From the NCBI GenBank assembly GCA_031275485.1, contig JAISOS010000036.1:1-56125 (forward strand): a stretch of 56,125 nucleotides of DNA, read 5' to 3'. Origin of the DNA: Clostridiales bacterium (GTDB lineage: Bacteria > Bacillota > Clostridia > Christensenellales > JAISNN01). The notes below the pieces were generated by a model. The model was not told where the DNA came from. It ran no database searches and was given only the letters and a program-made list of their open reading frames with translations. This document shows, piece after piece, positions 16,788 through 26,500 of this stretch. Each line of letters starts with the position of its first letter. The stretch's first letter is position 1. A program made the position numbers and the translations under genes.

Positions 16788-17555
16788 ATGGCGCACAGAG
16801 TAGAAATATGCGGAGTAAACACGGGTAATCTGCCCAAAATAAATTCGGAGGAAAGTTTGGCGCTGATAAAAAAAATTCAAGGCGGCGACGGGGACGCGCG
16901 CGAGTATTTTATAATGTGCAATATCCGTCTTGTATTAAGCCTCGTTCAGCGGTTTGGCGCGAGAGGGGGTAGCGACGACCTCTTTCAGGTAGGCTGCGTT
17001 GGACTTATAAAGGCGCTGAACAACTTCGACGTCTCACTGAACGTCCGTTTTTCAACCTACGCCGTACCTATGATAATCGGAGAAATAAGGAGATTTTTGA
17101 GAGATTCGTCGGCATTGAAAATCAGCCGGAATATACGCGACGTCGCGTATAAGGCTATGCGGGCGCGTGAAAAATTGGAAACGAGCGGACACGACGAACC
17201 GACCATTTCCGAAATAGCCGCTGAAATTGATATACCATTAAGCGAAATCGCCTGCGCCTTGGACGCGATTTGCGATCCGGTCTCGCTCTACGAATCCGTG
17301 TTCAGCGACGGCGACAACTCGATAATGCTTATGGAGCAAATCGGCGACGCGAAAAATACCGACGAGAAGTGGATAGAGGAAACGGCTTTGAGAGAAGCGG
17401 TTAAAAAACTGCCCGAACGCGAAAGAAAAATCATATATATGCGCTACTTTTTGGGCAAAACGCAAATAGAAATCGCCGACGAAATCAATATCTCGCAGGC
17501 GCAGGTTTCGCGCTTGGAAAAAAACGCGCTGGAACAGATGAAAAAGCATATGTAA
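16788..17555 (+). CDS. sigG: RNA polymerase sporulation sigma factor SigG
   Basis: Late forespore sigma factor that directs spore-coat-independent forespore genes after engulfment. 255 residues. The N-terminal KVEICGV-type motif (RVEICGVNTGNLP) that separates SigG from SigF is present; region 2 has LRLVLS-like IRLVLSLVQRF, DDLFQVGCVGLIKA and FSTYAVPMIIGEIRR; region 4 ends with GKTQIEIADEINISQAQVSRLE. A perfect AAAGGAGG lies five bases before the ATG. In Bacillus and most Clostridia sigG follows spoIIGA-sigE; here it stands alone. It is the main evidence that the organism forms endospores. Confidence 0.95.
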   Translation: MAHRVEICGVNTGNLPKINSEESLALIKKIQGGDGDAREYFIMCNIRLVLSLVQRFGARGGSDDLFQVGCVGLIKALNNFDVSLNVRFSTYAVPMIIGEIRRFLRDSSALKISRNIRDVAYKAMRAREKLETSGHDEPTISEIAAEIDIPLSEIACALDAICDPVSLYESVFSDGDNSIMLMEQIGDAKNTDEKWIEETALREAVKKLPERERKIIYMRYFLGKTQIEIADEINISQAQVSRLEKNALEQMKKHM

Positions 17556-17677
17556 AATCGACGGGATTTGCAAATTTAAAATCTCAAAAACGCAACGGAA
17601 AAGCCGAATTTTACGAGTCGAAAAATTACAAAAAGCGACTGCGGTTGATTACGGATTAAAAACCTTAACGTCGACGT

Positions 17678-19306
17678 CTAATATTTTTCCAAACTGAAAG
17701 CCGTTATTTCCCGAATAAAAGGAAAAACGGCTTTATATTTTTCCGCCTCCTTCCTGTCGAAAATTACATTCGCAAGGTCGGAAATACCGAGGCTAATAAC
17801 GGCGCCGCGCATCTCTTTTTCCGCGGCGATTCCGTCGTTTTTTTCGGCGTTATTTCCGGAAATACCTCCTTCGCTCCGAGCGTTACGGCTCCGACTGTTT
17901 CCGACGGCGCCGCCCTTTCCCGCGTTATAGATCCGATTATTTTCCATAGCGAAGCCATCCTCTATACGCAACGAAAAAGGCGTATAGGATGCGGAAAGTA
18001 CAAGGCTAAGCGCCTTTTCCGCGTTCAAAATTCTAATCATCATCGCGGGCTTAACTTCCGAAAAGTTTTCAATTTTCCTAATATACTCTTCATCCTCCGC
18101 GTTTATACGGTTTCTAAGAATAGGACTTTCGTTTTTTCTTTTTTCGCGGTTTTCTTGAAGGCCGCTTTTGCTTTTCCCGTTTAGGCCGTTTTCTTGCGTA
18201 AGACCGTCCGTCTCTCCGCATCCTCCGTTCTCTTGAACGTTATTTTCACGCTCCCGGCTCGTACCGTTTTCTTGAAAGAAGTTTCCCCGTCCTCCGTTTA
18301 TAAAGCAATACTCCTCTGCATTTCCAAAGCGATCGAAAAACACATATCCCGCAAGTCTATTATCATCCCCGCTTTCGCGAACGTTTTCCGTTTTACGGCA
18401 ATCCGTATTTTCCGCGCATCCGCATATGCCGTCCGCGCATCCGTATATAAAGCGAACGCCGCCGCCGTCCGCGTAACACTCCTCGATTTTGACCTCGAAA
18501 TATTTTTCGTCGCGTACTATATACGAATCGAAATTCTTCGCGTAAGCCGAATAAATATCCGCGAGCAAACGGCGTTTATCGTTTACGGATAATTCGGAAC
18601 CGCCGACTTTATCCCTTTCCGCAAACGCAAAATTTGCGCAGGATTCCGTTTTCTTCGACGGCGCAAAGCTTCCCGTTTTGCCGTTCTCCGCAGACGCGGG
18701 AATCCCGCCGGATCCCGCGTTTTCAAACGTTGCGGAACCGTCGCCGAATCCCGTATTTTTTAAAGGTATAAAGCCGCCGTTTTCGTCTTTTGACCGGCCG
18801 TCAAAACGGATGCCTTTAGATACGGAACCGTTGTCGAAACCGGCTTTTCCAAGCGTAAAACCGCCGCCGCCTAATATATCGCGGCGCGGCAAATAATTGT
18901 AATTGGTGAAGCCGAAATTTACGCCGTAATAGGCGTGCTTAAATGGGTAAAGCGCAATAAACGGACTGTTTTTATATCTCTCAAAAATCTCCTTTACAAC
19001 CTTATGAAACAGCTTTTTGCCGCGGTATTCGGGGAGCGTGGTCGCCGCTACTATAAACGGTAGTTCGACTTCCGCGCCGCATATCTTTAATGTCCTTAAA
19101 AAAACGTAAGCCGCCGAAAGGATTCTGCCGTTTGCGCGGGAAACTTTTTGAGATTCTTCCGCGCCGTAAACGAATGAAAAAACCGTTCCGTTTTCAAATA
19201 GAACGAAAACGCGCGCGCCAACCGCCTTGCGCGAAAAAAAATATTCCGTATAGTCATCCGAATCGTCGGAAAAGCCCAAACGGTACAAATTTTTCAATTC
19301 TTTCAT
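17678..19306 (-). CDS. Eis-like GNAT acetyltransferase with three low-complexity insertions
   Basis: About 543 residues from the start MKELKNLYRLGF at 19306; the open frame continues upstream, but only through a palindromic element. The N-terminal GNAT domain has the acetyl-CoA loop TTLPEYRGKKLF and FKHAYYGVNFGF; a second GNAT-like part (YVFFDRFGNAEEY) and a C-terminal sterol-carrier-like part (VKPAMMIRILN, FPFIREITAF) follow, the order seen in Eis and its Bacillota relatives. These acetylate amines such as aminoglycosides or unknown substrates. Three segments are extra: after the first domain (NG-, S-rich), QENG repeats in the middle, and a NARSEGG-type stretch near the end. The weak ribosome binding site is GGGAT. 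Confidence 0.8.
   Translation of the reverse strand: MKELKNLYRLGFSDDSDDYTEYFFSRKAVGARVFVLFENGTVFSFVYGAEESQKVSRANGRILSAAYVFLRTLKICGAEVELPFIVAATTLPEYRGKKLFHKVVKEIFERYKNSPFIALYPFKHAYYGVNFGFTNYNYLPRRDILGGGGFTLGKAGFDNGSVSKGIRFDGRSKDENGGFIPLKNTGFGDGSATFENAGSGGIPASAENGKTGSFAPSKKTESCANFAFAERDKVGGSELSVNDKRRLLADIYSAYAKNFDSYIVRDEKYFEVKIEECYADGGGVRFIYGCADGICGCAENTDCRKTENVRESGDDNRLAGYVFFDRFGNAEEYCFINGGRGNFFQENGTSRERENNVQENGGCGETDGLTQENGLNGKSKSGLQENREKRKNESPILRNRINAEDEEYIRKIENFSEVKPAMMIRILNAEKALSLVLSASYTPFSLRIEDGFAMENNRIYNAGKGGAVGNSRSRNARSEGGISGNNAEKNDGIAAEKEMRGAVISLGISDLANVIFDRKEAEKYKAVFPFIREITAFSLEKY
18118..18276 (-). repeat. in-frame 39-bp tandem repeats in the Eis-like gene
   Basis: The word CCGTTTTCTTG (or one-base variants) occurs at 18147, 18186, 18225 and 18264, exactly 39 bp apart each time. 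The protein units of 13 residues begin QENGTSRE, QENGGCGE, QENGLNGK and QENREKRK. Only the first four residues are well kept; the rest of each unit has diverged. Confidence 0.9.
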
Positions 19307-19363
19307 ATAATTAAAATCCCGTTGTAACGAGTTTATTTTTTTATTTTTCAAATTTAATCTACG

Positions 19364-19432
19364 CGGAAGGAAATCTTTTATAAACAAAAGGTTTCCCCCG
19401 CGCCTCTTTCCAAAAAACTTTGACGGCAATAC
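19364..19432 (-). repeat. palindromic element, upstream of the Eis-like gene
   Basis: ACGCGGAAGGAAATCTTTT and AAAAGGTTTCCCCCGCGC form the hairpin; the tail CCTCTTTCCAAAAAACTTT follows on the plus strand. The tail-free end faces the gene start, 58 bp away. Confidence 0.85.
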
Positions 19433-19484
19433 GGCTCCATTCGGATCGAGCGCGGCGGATAGATTTTATACATAATAACTCCGC

Positions 19485-19620
19485 GCGACGACATACTCGT
19501 TGCGGGAGTTTACTTTAAGCGTAACCGCGGCATATACTTAGAGCGATAACATATTCCGTGCGGGAGGATATTTCAAACGCGGCGCGATATTACTTCCCGC
19601 AGGAGAGTATTTCAAACGCC
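19485..19620. repeat. degenerate tandem repeat before and into the DUF512 gene end
   Basis: Three imperfect units share the words ACATACTC/ACATATTC, GCGGGAGT/GCGGGAGG and TTCAAACGC: about 19488, 19544 and 19592. The last unit overlaps the final codons of the DUF512 gene. Nothing else is visible in the 305-base gap apart from the palindromic element. Confidence 0.6.
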
Positions 19621-21060
19621 ATATGAGCGTAAGCTCAACAACAATTCCGCGAATTCATACCCGTCGGACGGCGAAACGAGAACTTTTTTCATCAGAATGC
19701 GCGAAAGTTCGTCCACGCTCATTCCGTCCAAAAACACGTTTTCAAACTCTTTAAGCATCGTTTTTGGAATCAGAACGTAATCGGTACCGCAGTCGGGCTT
19801 GAATTGCGCGGCGATATCCGCGCCCGTGATAAGCCCGGCTACGGTCACGGTTTCGCCGAAAAAATTATTGATTATTTTCGTAACTTTTATGCCGATAAAC
19901 CCGACTTTCTCCTCTATAAAAGCGGCGAGTTCTTTCATTACGCCGTAAAAAGACACGCCGGTAACCGCTTCTATTTTTACGGTTTTGAGTTTCTTCGTTT
20001 CGGCGTTTTCCGCGTTATTTATATCACCGTTCGTATTATCGTTTATACTTTTTTTCGCGCTACCGTCCGCGCCGCCTTTTTTTGTTTCAGCGCCGTCGTT
20101 TATGCCGCCGCTTGCGCCGTTTTCTACACCGTAATTTATAAAATCACCTATCGCCTCCCGCACGCCGCGTATAAAGCGCGGCGCAAGTCCTATCCCGTTT
20201 TCTATCTGACAAAAATCCTCGTAATATTCCGCAGGCGGCAACTCTTTCCCCGCTTTTATATACATCTCGTCGCCGCACCAAACGAACGCCGTTCCGCGTT
20301 CTTCACGCGCATACGCGGCGAAACGTTCCGCAAAGCTTATAGTACGCCCGATACACGCCGCGCTCAGCGGCTTTATATCCGAAAGCCCTTCGCGGAAACG
20401 CGTCAGACCAACCGGCACTATCGCAACGCTCAAAACGCAGGGCAATTTAAACAATTCGGCGACGGTTTCCTCCAGGATTTTCCCATCGTTCACGCCCTCG
20501 ACTAGTACGGTTTGCGTATGAAAAAAAACGCCCGCGCCGCCCAAGTCTTTTAAAATCCCGAACAGTCCGCCCGCGAATCTGTTTCCGAGCATTTTTGCTC
20601 TGACCGCGCCGTCGAATGCGTGCACGGAGATATACAGCGGCGACAATCTCAAACGTTTTATGCGCTCTATTTCGCATTGCGAGAGGTTTGTCATCGTGAT
20701 ATAGTTGCCGCTTATAAAGGACAGCCTATAATCGTCGTCCTTGACGTACAGCGTTTCGCGCATACCCCGCCGCATTTGGTCGACAAAGCAAAAAACGCAT
20801 TTATTCCGGCAAGATACGGGTTCTATTTCCTCCCCGTCAAAATTCGCGCCCATCGACTGCCCGCCGCTCTTTTCGATTCGCTTTGTAAAGCGTTCGCCGC
20901 CGCGCGCCGCCGTCACGGTAAATCCGTCCTTAGCGTCGTAAAAAATGTAATCCAAATAATCGGTATACTTAAACCCGTCGAACGCTATGATTTCGTCGCC
21001 CTTTTTGAAACCGTATTTTTTCAAGACGCTGTTTCTTTCAAAGCCCGTGATAACCGGCAT
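19612..21060 (-). CDS. DUF512 family PDZ/radical SAM protein
   Basis: 482 residues. An N-terminal PDZ-like part (GFKKGDEIIAFDGFKYTDYLD) is followed by an iron-sulfur motif CRNKCVFC (C84, C88, C91; CX3CX2C of radical SAM enzymes) and a radical SAM-like barrel (YITMTNLS, YISVHAFD). The C-terminal DUF512 part has GVSFYG, VTVAGLITG and FLDG. The family is widespread in Clostridia, often next to the GTPase gene der; its substrate is unknown. About 45 extra residues rich in Asn, Gly, Lys and Asp lie at about 318-365 between conserved blocks, with a 19-residue repeat starting INDGAETK and INDNTNGD (57 bp). Confidence 0.9.
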   Translation of the reverse strand: MPVITGFERNSVLKKYGFKKGDEIIAFDGFKYTDYLDYIFYDAKDGFTVTAARGGERFTKRIEKSGGQSMGANFDGEEIEPVSCRNKCVFCFVDQMRRGMRETLYVKDDDYRLSFISGNYITMTNLSQCEIERIKRLRLSPLYISVHAFDGAVRAKMLGNRFAGGLFGILKDLGGAGVFFHTQTVLVEGVNDGKILEETVAELFKLPCVLSVAIVPVGLTRFREGLSDIKPLSAACIGRTISFAERFAAYAREERGTAFVWCGDEMYIKAGKELPPAEYYEDFCQIENGIGLAPRFIRGVREAIGDFINYGVENGASGGINDGAETKKGGADGSAKKSINDNTNGDINNAENAETKKLKTVKIEAVTGVSFYGVMKELAAFIEEKVGFIGIKVTKIINNFFGETVTVAGLITGADIAAQFKPDCGTDYVLIPKTMLKEFENVFLDGMSVDELSRILMKKVLVSPSDGYEFAELLLSLRSYGV

Positions 21061-21245
21061 AAAAAGCCCCGCATTTTTTCATATTATTTCGATATTTTGC
21101 GTATTGTCCGCGCGCTTATTTCCACGCCCTTTTCCGCGTTTTCGCGCGCGTTTTTGCCTTGCCGAGACCGCGTTTTTTAGCTTCGTTTCCGTACCGCCCG
21201 CGCGCTTATTTCCACGCGTTTATTGTTATACCGTTTTCGCGTCCG

Positions 21246-21533
21246 CTATTCCTCAAAATCTACCGAATGCGATTTTTCCGTCACGCCGCGCACATATTCT
21301 TTTACTGACAGATGCGCGGGATGTTCCACGTATTCCTCAAGCTTTTCGCGGCTTTCATACTTACAAATCAGCGCGACGTCGAAGCTCCTATTCGCGCCCA
21401 AAAAGTCCGCGCCGGCTTTTATATCGAGGAGCGCGGGGATTTTGCCTTTCATAGAATAAAAGGTCTCGATCATTTTTTGTCTGACCTCGCGGGTATTTTC
21501 TTTCAGCTTGTAGAGCACGACGTGCGTTATCAT
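21246..21533 (-). CDS. stress-responsive Dabb (A/B barrel) domain protein
   Basis: 95 residues, a single Dabb dimeric alpha-beta barrel domain: starts ITHVVLYKLKENT and has the family's closing block LEEYVEHPAHLSVKEYVRG. Such small proteins are stress-induced or act as cyclases or dehydratases in some systems; here no partner shows the role. Ribosome binding site AAGGAG six bases or so before ATG. The downstream 240 bases to the next gene (21534-21773) are made of diverged repeats with words TTATTCGACG and CGGCGTCCG. Confidence 0.88.
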   Translation of the reverse strand: MITHVVLYKLKENTREVRQKMIETFYSMKGKIPALLDIKAGADFLGANRSFDVALICKYESREKLEEYVEHPAHLSVKEYVRGVTEKSHSVDFEE

Positions 21534-21773
21534 AATAATTTTCTCCTTGTTTTGTTTTTTTCGTTATTCTTTATTCGACGCCAGATACGTTCCGGCGCTA
21601 TTAACGGCGTTTTAAAAACATTCTTTATTCGACGTTCGGCTTGCCGTTTTCCATTCGGCGTCCGATTTTTTATTTTATGCCCGACATCCGGTTCGTTATC
21701 CGGCGTTTTATTTTAATTCGACTTTAACGGTATAAACGATATTAACGGCTCAACAGTATTTGCCGCGCGCCGC

Positions 21774-22505
21774 TCAAACCTCGTACCATACGCCGGTTTC
21801 GCCCAAAGCGGCGTTTTCATTTTCGCTTAACGCCTCTTCCAGTATCCCGTCCAAGTCCCCCTCGGGCGGCAGGTGTATGAGAACGATTTTTGAGCGGCTC
21901 TCCCGAGTCAGCCGCGCGATATCGCGCACGGAAATATGAGGCGATTTTTCATTGAAATCCCGTGCCAAAACGCAAGCGTCGGCAAAAACGGAAGAGCAAC
22001 CCTCTATCAGACGCGCTATGTTTTCGTTATACACAGTGTCCGCCGTATAGGCGAGCGCCTTTCCGTCGGCCTCGCACCTCACGGCATAGGTCTCGACGGG
22101 ATGCTTCATCGCGAAAAAGGTCAGCTTTAAGGATTTGAAAAAAGCCTCGTCCCCGTCCTTCACGACGCGCAAATCGAACGCGCCCGTCCTTTCAAGCAGG
22201 GCGAACACGTCGGACGGCGTGTCGGGAAGATACAGCGGAATTTTATTTTTCAGCCTGCCCTCCCTCTCGTATATTTCGCACTTATAAACCAGCGCCAACA
22301 CGTCCGACATATGGTCGAAATGCAGATGCGAAAGCGCGATAGCGTCCGTATCGGGTAGCGGCAGACCGTTTTGTTCGAGACCTATAAGCGCGCCGCCGCC
22401 CATATCCATAACGACGTTCGCGCCCCCTCCCGACAGCCAAAAACAGGAAGTGCCGCCGTCCGCCGCCGGGTATCTTCCGTATTTGCAGATAATTTTTAGT
22501 TTCAT
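21774..22505 (-). CDS. metallo-beta-lactamase fold hydrolase (RNase Z-like subgroup)
   Basis: 243 residues. Metal-binding motif LSHLHFDHMSD with H60, H62, D64 and H65; further ligand histidine in FAMKHPVET, aspartate in AYTADTVYNEN, and a final histidine in VLIHLPPEG. The overall form is that of small ribonuclease Z/phosphodiesterase-like proteins (YhfI type); it is too short and lacks the exosite of true tRNase Z. Cytosolic; substrate unknown. It stands alone between repeat-rich gaps. Confidence 0.88.
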   Translation of the reverse strand: MKLKIICKYGRYPAADGGTSCFWLSGGGANVVMDMGGGALIGLEQNGLPLPDTDAIALSHLHFDHMSDVLALVYKCEIYEREGRLKNKIPLYLPDTPSDVFALLERTGAFDLRVVKDGDEAFFKSLKLTFFAMKHPVETYAVRCEADGKALAYTADTVYNENIARLIEGCSSVFADACVLARDFNEKSPHISVRDIARLTRESRSKIVLIHLPPEGDLDGILEEALSENENAALGETGVWYEV

Positions 22506-22782
22506 AAAATGCGCCGCCTTATTTTTAGAAGCGGCGTATGCGCGCCTAAAACGCGAATTGTCCGCTCAATTAAATTTCGAAAATATTCCGCCGACGCGAA
22601 CCGTCCGCCTTATTTTTTTTACGATATTTCCATAATGTTTCCGTAGTATTTTTATGACGTTTCCGCGATATTTTTAATTAATTAAAATGACGTGACGTTT
22701 AAACCGGTATCGCCTGCCGCGGGCTTTATTTTTTACTCCGCGCCGAAATATTATCCGCGTTACCGGAATGATCGCGGTTAGT

Positions 22783-23349
22783 TTATTTCAATTTTATATT
22801 GAAATAATTTTTAACCTTAAAATAGTCCGCTAGCAGCAGTCCGAGCGGCACGGAAAAAACGGTTTGCAAAAGCCCCGTCAAAACGTGCAATATCCCGCCC
22901 GGAGTCTGAAAATCGTTCAGGAACAACTCGTAAACGAAATAAGCCGCTTGCATAAACGCGGACGCCGCGAGAAAAACCGCCGCAAGTTTCAATTTTTTAC
23001 CGCTATTTTTCGCTAACAGGCAAACTATGATAGCCATAACGGCTTTTACGATAAGCGTCGGCAAGACGTATTGCATATAACCCAACAGCCAGTCGGAAAG
23101 CATAGAACCTACACCCGCGGCAAGCACGGCGCAAGGGAGCGGCAACGCAAGACACGCCAAAAAAATCACGGCGTCGCCCACGTGTATGTACCCGCCGCCG
23201 GGCGCGGGAATGTTTAGCATCGTCGTTACGGCGATCAGGGCGGTAAAAATCCCCGTGAAAGCAATCGTTTTAGCCGAAAAGCCTTTAAAAACCGCCATTT
23301 TTTTTGTTCCGGCTTGCTTTCCGCCGCCGTTTTTCATAGCATCACTCAT
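22783..23349 (-). CDS. ECF transporter S component
   Basis: 188 residues, six hydrophobic segments. The signature of the PF07155-like substrate-binding subunits is clear: IAFTGIFTALIAV, PAPGGGYIHVGDAVIFLA and AGVGSMLSDWLLGY. It would bind a vitamin-like substrate and work with shared EcfA/EcfT subunits encoded elsewhere. No riboswitch that would name the substrate is visible upstream. A positively charged N-terminal stretch (residues 1-22) is extra. Ribosome binding site GGAG. Confidence 0.88.
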   Translation of the reverse strand: MSDAMKNGGGKQAGTKKMAVFKGFSAKTIAFTGIFTALIAVTTMLNIPAPGGGYIHVGDAVIFLACLALPLPCAVLAAGVGSMLSDWLLGYMQYVLPTLIVKAVMAIIVCLLAKNSGKKLKLAAVFLAASAFMQAAYFVYELFLNDFQTPGGILHVLTGLLQTVFSVPLGLLLADYFKVKNYFNIKLK

Positions 23350-23504
23350 ACTGATAAATTCTCCTAATACCGCGCCAAAAAACGATTTATTTCGCGGGGT
23401 TTATCGGGTTTCCTTACTTATTCTCAATCGCGCGAATAACAAAAAAGCGACGGCAATATAGCGGTCAAAAGTTTCATATCAATATTGTTATTTTGCACCT
23501 AATA

Positions 23505-26500
23505 TCAAACGAATTTCATATCAAACGAGAAGCTGTGCTCTCTAAAATGCGGCAGTTTATACGGCTTTTTTAAAAGCGCGACGGCGGGAACGTCGCCGCC
23601 TACGCCGCGCTGCCCGCCGTCGATATAAACCCTCAAATTCGGCAGTCTGCCCAGCTCGTTCGCGTGCCTCGCGCCTTCTATCATCGCGACGGTATACGGG
23701 TGTACTGACGCCTCGAACGGCTTTCCGACCGCCGAAAATTCCGCTCCGAAACCTTTGGCGTCGGTTATTTCAAGCCGTCTCATTCCCGTATGATTGCCGT
23801 TTTCCTGCGGATGGAGGTAGTCGTGTATAAAGTCCTCCGCGCACCCCTCATACACGCCCAAAAGCGCGGACGTATTTCTGTCGGTATAATTCTCGTGAGG
23901 ACCCTTACCGTAAAATTTAACGTTCTCTATGCCGTCGTTAAGCGTGAGCTTGAACCCGAATCTGATGAGATTTATAAACGACATAACGCGCATGGAAAGC
24001 CTCGCCGCGCCGTCCGCGGCGATTTCGCAACGCGTCTTTAAATAGACGAGATTCGGCATTTTCCATTCGATATCTATCGCCGCCGCGCCGTCCCCCGCGA
24101 TTGCTTCGACGCGCTTAGGCTTCAGCTTTTTCATCGCTTTTTTATACCTTTGGAAGTCCAAAAGCTTTGAAAGTAACGGTAACTGCAACACCGTGTCGTT
24201 ATCTATCGGCGCGCGCCAAAAGTTCGGCGTAATCGGCTCGCACAAAAGCTCCTCGCCCGCCTTTTTATACGATATTATGCCTCCGCTTAGCCTGTCCGTT
24301 TTAATCGAAAAAAGTGAATTTTCAACGGTTATAATTCCGTCCTTTTCGGAAATATTAAGAGTTGTTCTTCGTAAATCGGTTATCGCGGCGGTGATTTTTT
24401 GAAAATCGGTTATCGCGGATGAATCCTTTTTCCGAAAGAAAAGGCTTCCCACCCCGCCCTTTTCCGCAAAACCCTCGCATTCCGATTCTCCGCAGTTCGT
24501 TTCCCACCCGACGCCCGCCGCGCCGAACGCGGCGCAATCGGGCTTTTTTTCCTCTTCTTCCATCGCGCAACCGGACTTTTTTCCGCCCGCATTTCCGTCT
24601 TTTTTTAATATCCCCGAAACGGCGCGGACGGACTTTACGCGTCTTGCGCTTCCCGCATTTCCCTCCCCGTATGCGCCGCCGTTTATTATAAACTGCGCGG
24701 CGGCGGTTATATGTCCCTTGGCGGCGTACCCCGAATCCTCTTTCGTCAATATCTCTACGGTGATATAGCTCTCCTTTTCCGTTTCCGCAAGCGCGAAAGG
24801 CAAGACCGTTTCCCTTTCCTCTCCCGGCGGCACGGAGGGAATCCCGACCGTCTCCGCCCGAACCTCGACGCCCTCTATATATTCCGAAACGCGCATAGAA
24901 AACTTATTCAGATCGGTAAACATAAATTTATTTTTCAAGGTTATAACGCCGTCCGCGCAGGTTATGCCCGCTCTCGCGTACACCGCGCGCGCCTCGTACA
25001 GCGCGGGGTTAGGCGAGCGGTCGGCTCTAACTATGCCGTTAAAGGCGAAAACGCCGTAATTCGGACGGTCGAAAAAATCGCCGCCGTAGCAATATTCCTT
25101 GTTGCCGCGCCTGTCGTATCGAAGAATCGCCTGGTCGGCAAAGTCCCAGATAAAACCGCCCGCGAGTCTGTCGTGCCGCTCGAATTCGCGCCAATAATCC
25201 GCGAAATTCCCGAGACTGTTGCCCATCGCGTGAGCGTACTCGCATTGAATAAACGGCTTATCGCGGTATTTTTTGCCCGTGAAAAAATACCCGAGCATAT
25301 TGTTCCAGAGCGAGCGGCTGTGAATTATCGCCTTCCCCTTGCCTATCTTCGGCATTTTGGAAAGCGGCGCGTACATTTCCGAAAGAACATCCGAAACGCG
25401 CATAGTTTTGTCCGGCTCGTAATGCAGGGGACGCGTCGCGTCGAGTTTTAACGCCGTTTCGCGCATCCCGAAAAACACGCTTCCGTTTCCGGACTCGTTG
25501 CCGAGCGACCAGAATATCACGGACGGGTGATTTTTGAAGCTCTCTATCATATTCGTAAGGCGGTAATTGCAATGAGCAAGCCACCTTTCGTCGTTTTTCG
25601 GCACATATTTTGCCAGCCCGTGCGTTTCCAAATTGCACTCGCTCATAACCAGCACGCCGTACTTGTCACAAAGCTCGTAGAAGTACCGCGCGGCGGGATA
25701 ATGCGCGGTTCTGACCGCCGTGATATTGTTGGCTTTCAGTAATTTTATGTCCGCTTCCGCGACGCTTTCAGGCACGGCATGCCCGTATTCGGGATGAAAA
25801 TCGTGACGGTTGACGCCGCAAATTTTGAGCGGCGCGCCGTTCAGCAAAATAAACGGACCCTTCCCGTCTTTAAGCGGACGGATTTCCACGCTTCTGAATC
25901 CGAATTTATGCCGCCTGAGGTCTACGAGACGCTCACCTTCAAACAGGGCGAATTCCGCGTCGTAAAGGTACGGGTCCTCGTGACTCCAAAGCCTAACGGC
26001 TATCGGCGGTAATTCTCCGCCGTCGATTTTCACCTCCGCGCCGTCTTCAAGCGGGCTTACGTCATAGCTTTTTTTAAGCGCCTCCGCGCCTTCCCCGTCG
26101 GTCAGGCGAAAACGCAGTTCTCCGCCGCCGAAAACGCCCCGTTTTACGCGAATTTCGGAGGTAAACTTAAATACCGCCGATTTATAGTCGCCGCTAAGCT
26201 CGCCCGACATAAAAAAATCTCTGATTTCTGCGGTCGGCTTAACGACGAGCTTGACGCTTCTGAAAATGCCGGCGAGCCGCCACATATCCTGGTCCTCGAG
26301 ATAACTCGCGGCGGTAAATTGATAGACGCGAACGGCCAACCTGTTGCTCCCGTTTTTTATAAAGTCCGTTATATCGTATTCGGTTTCCGAGAAAGAATCG
26401 GCCGAAAAGCCCGCGAACCGTCCGTTGACGTAAACCTCGCCCCCGCCGTTGATACCGCCGAAATGAAGGAACACGTTTTTTCCGCATGCGTTTATGTCCG

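Noticed and set aside
4737-18276. Diversity-generating retroelement as the source of the variable repeat fillers
   Set aside because: No reverse transcriptase, template repeat or adenine-biased change is visible in the window.
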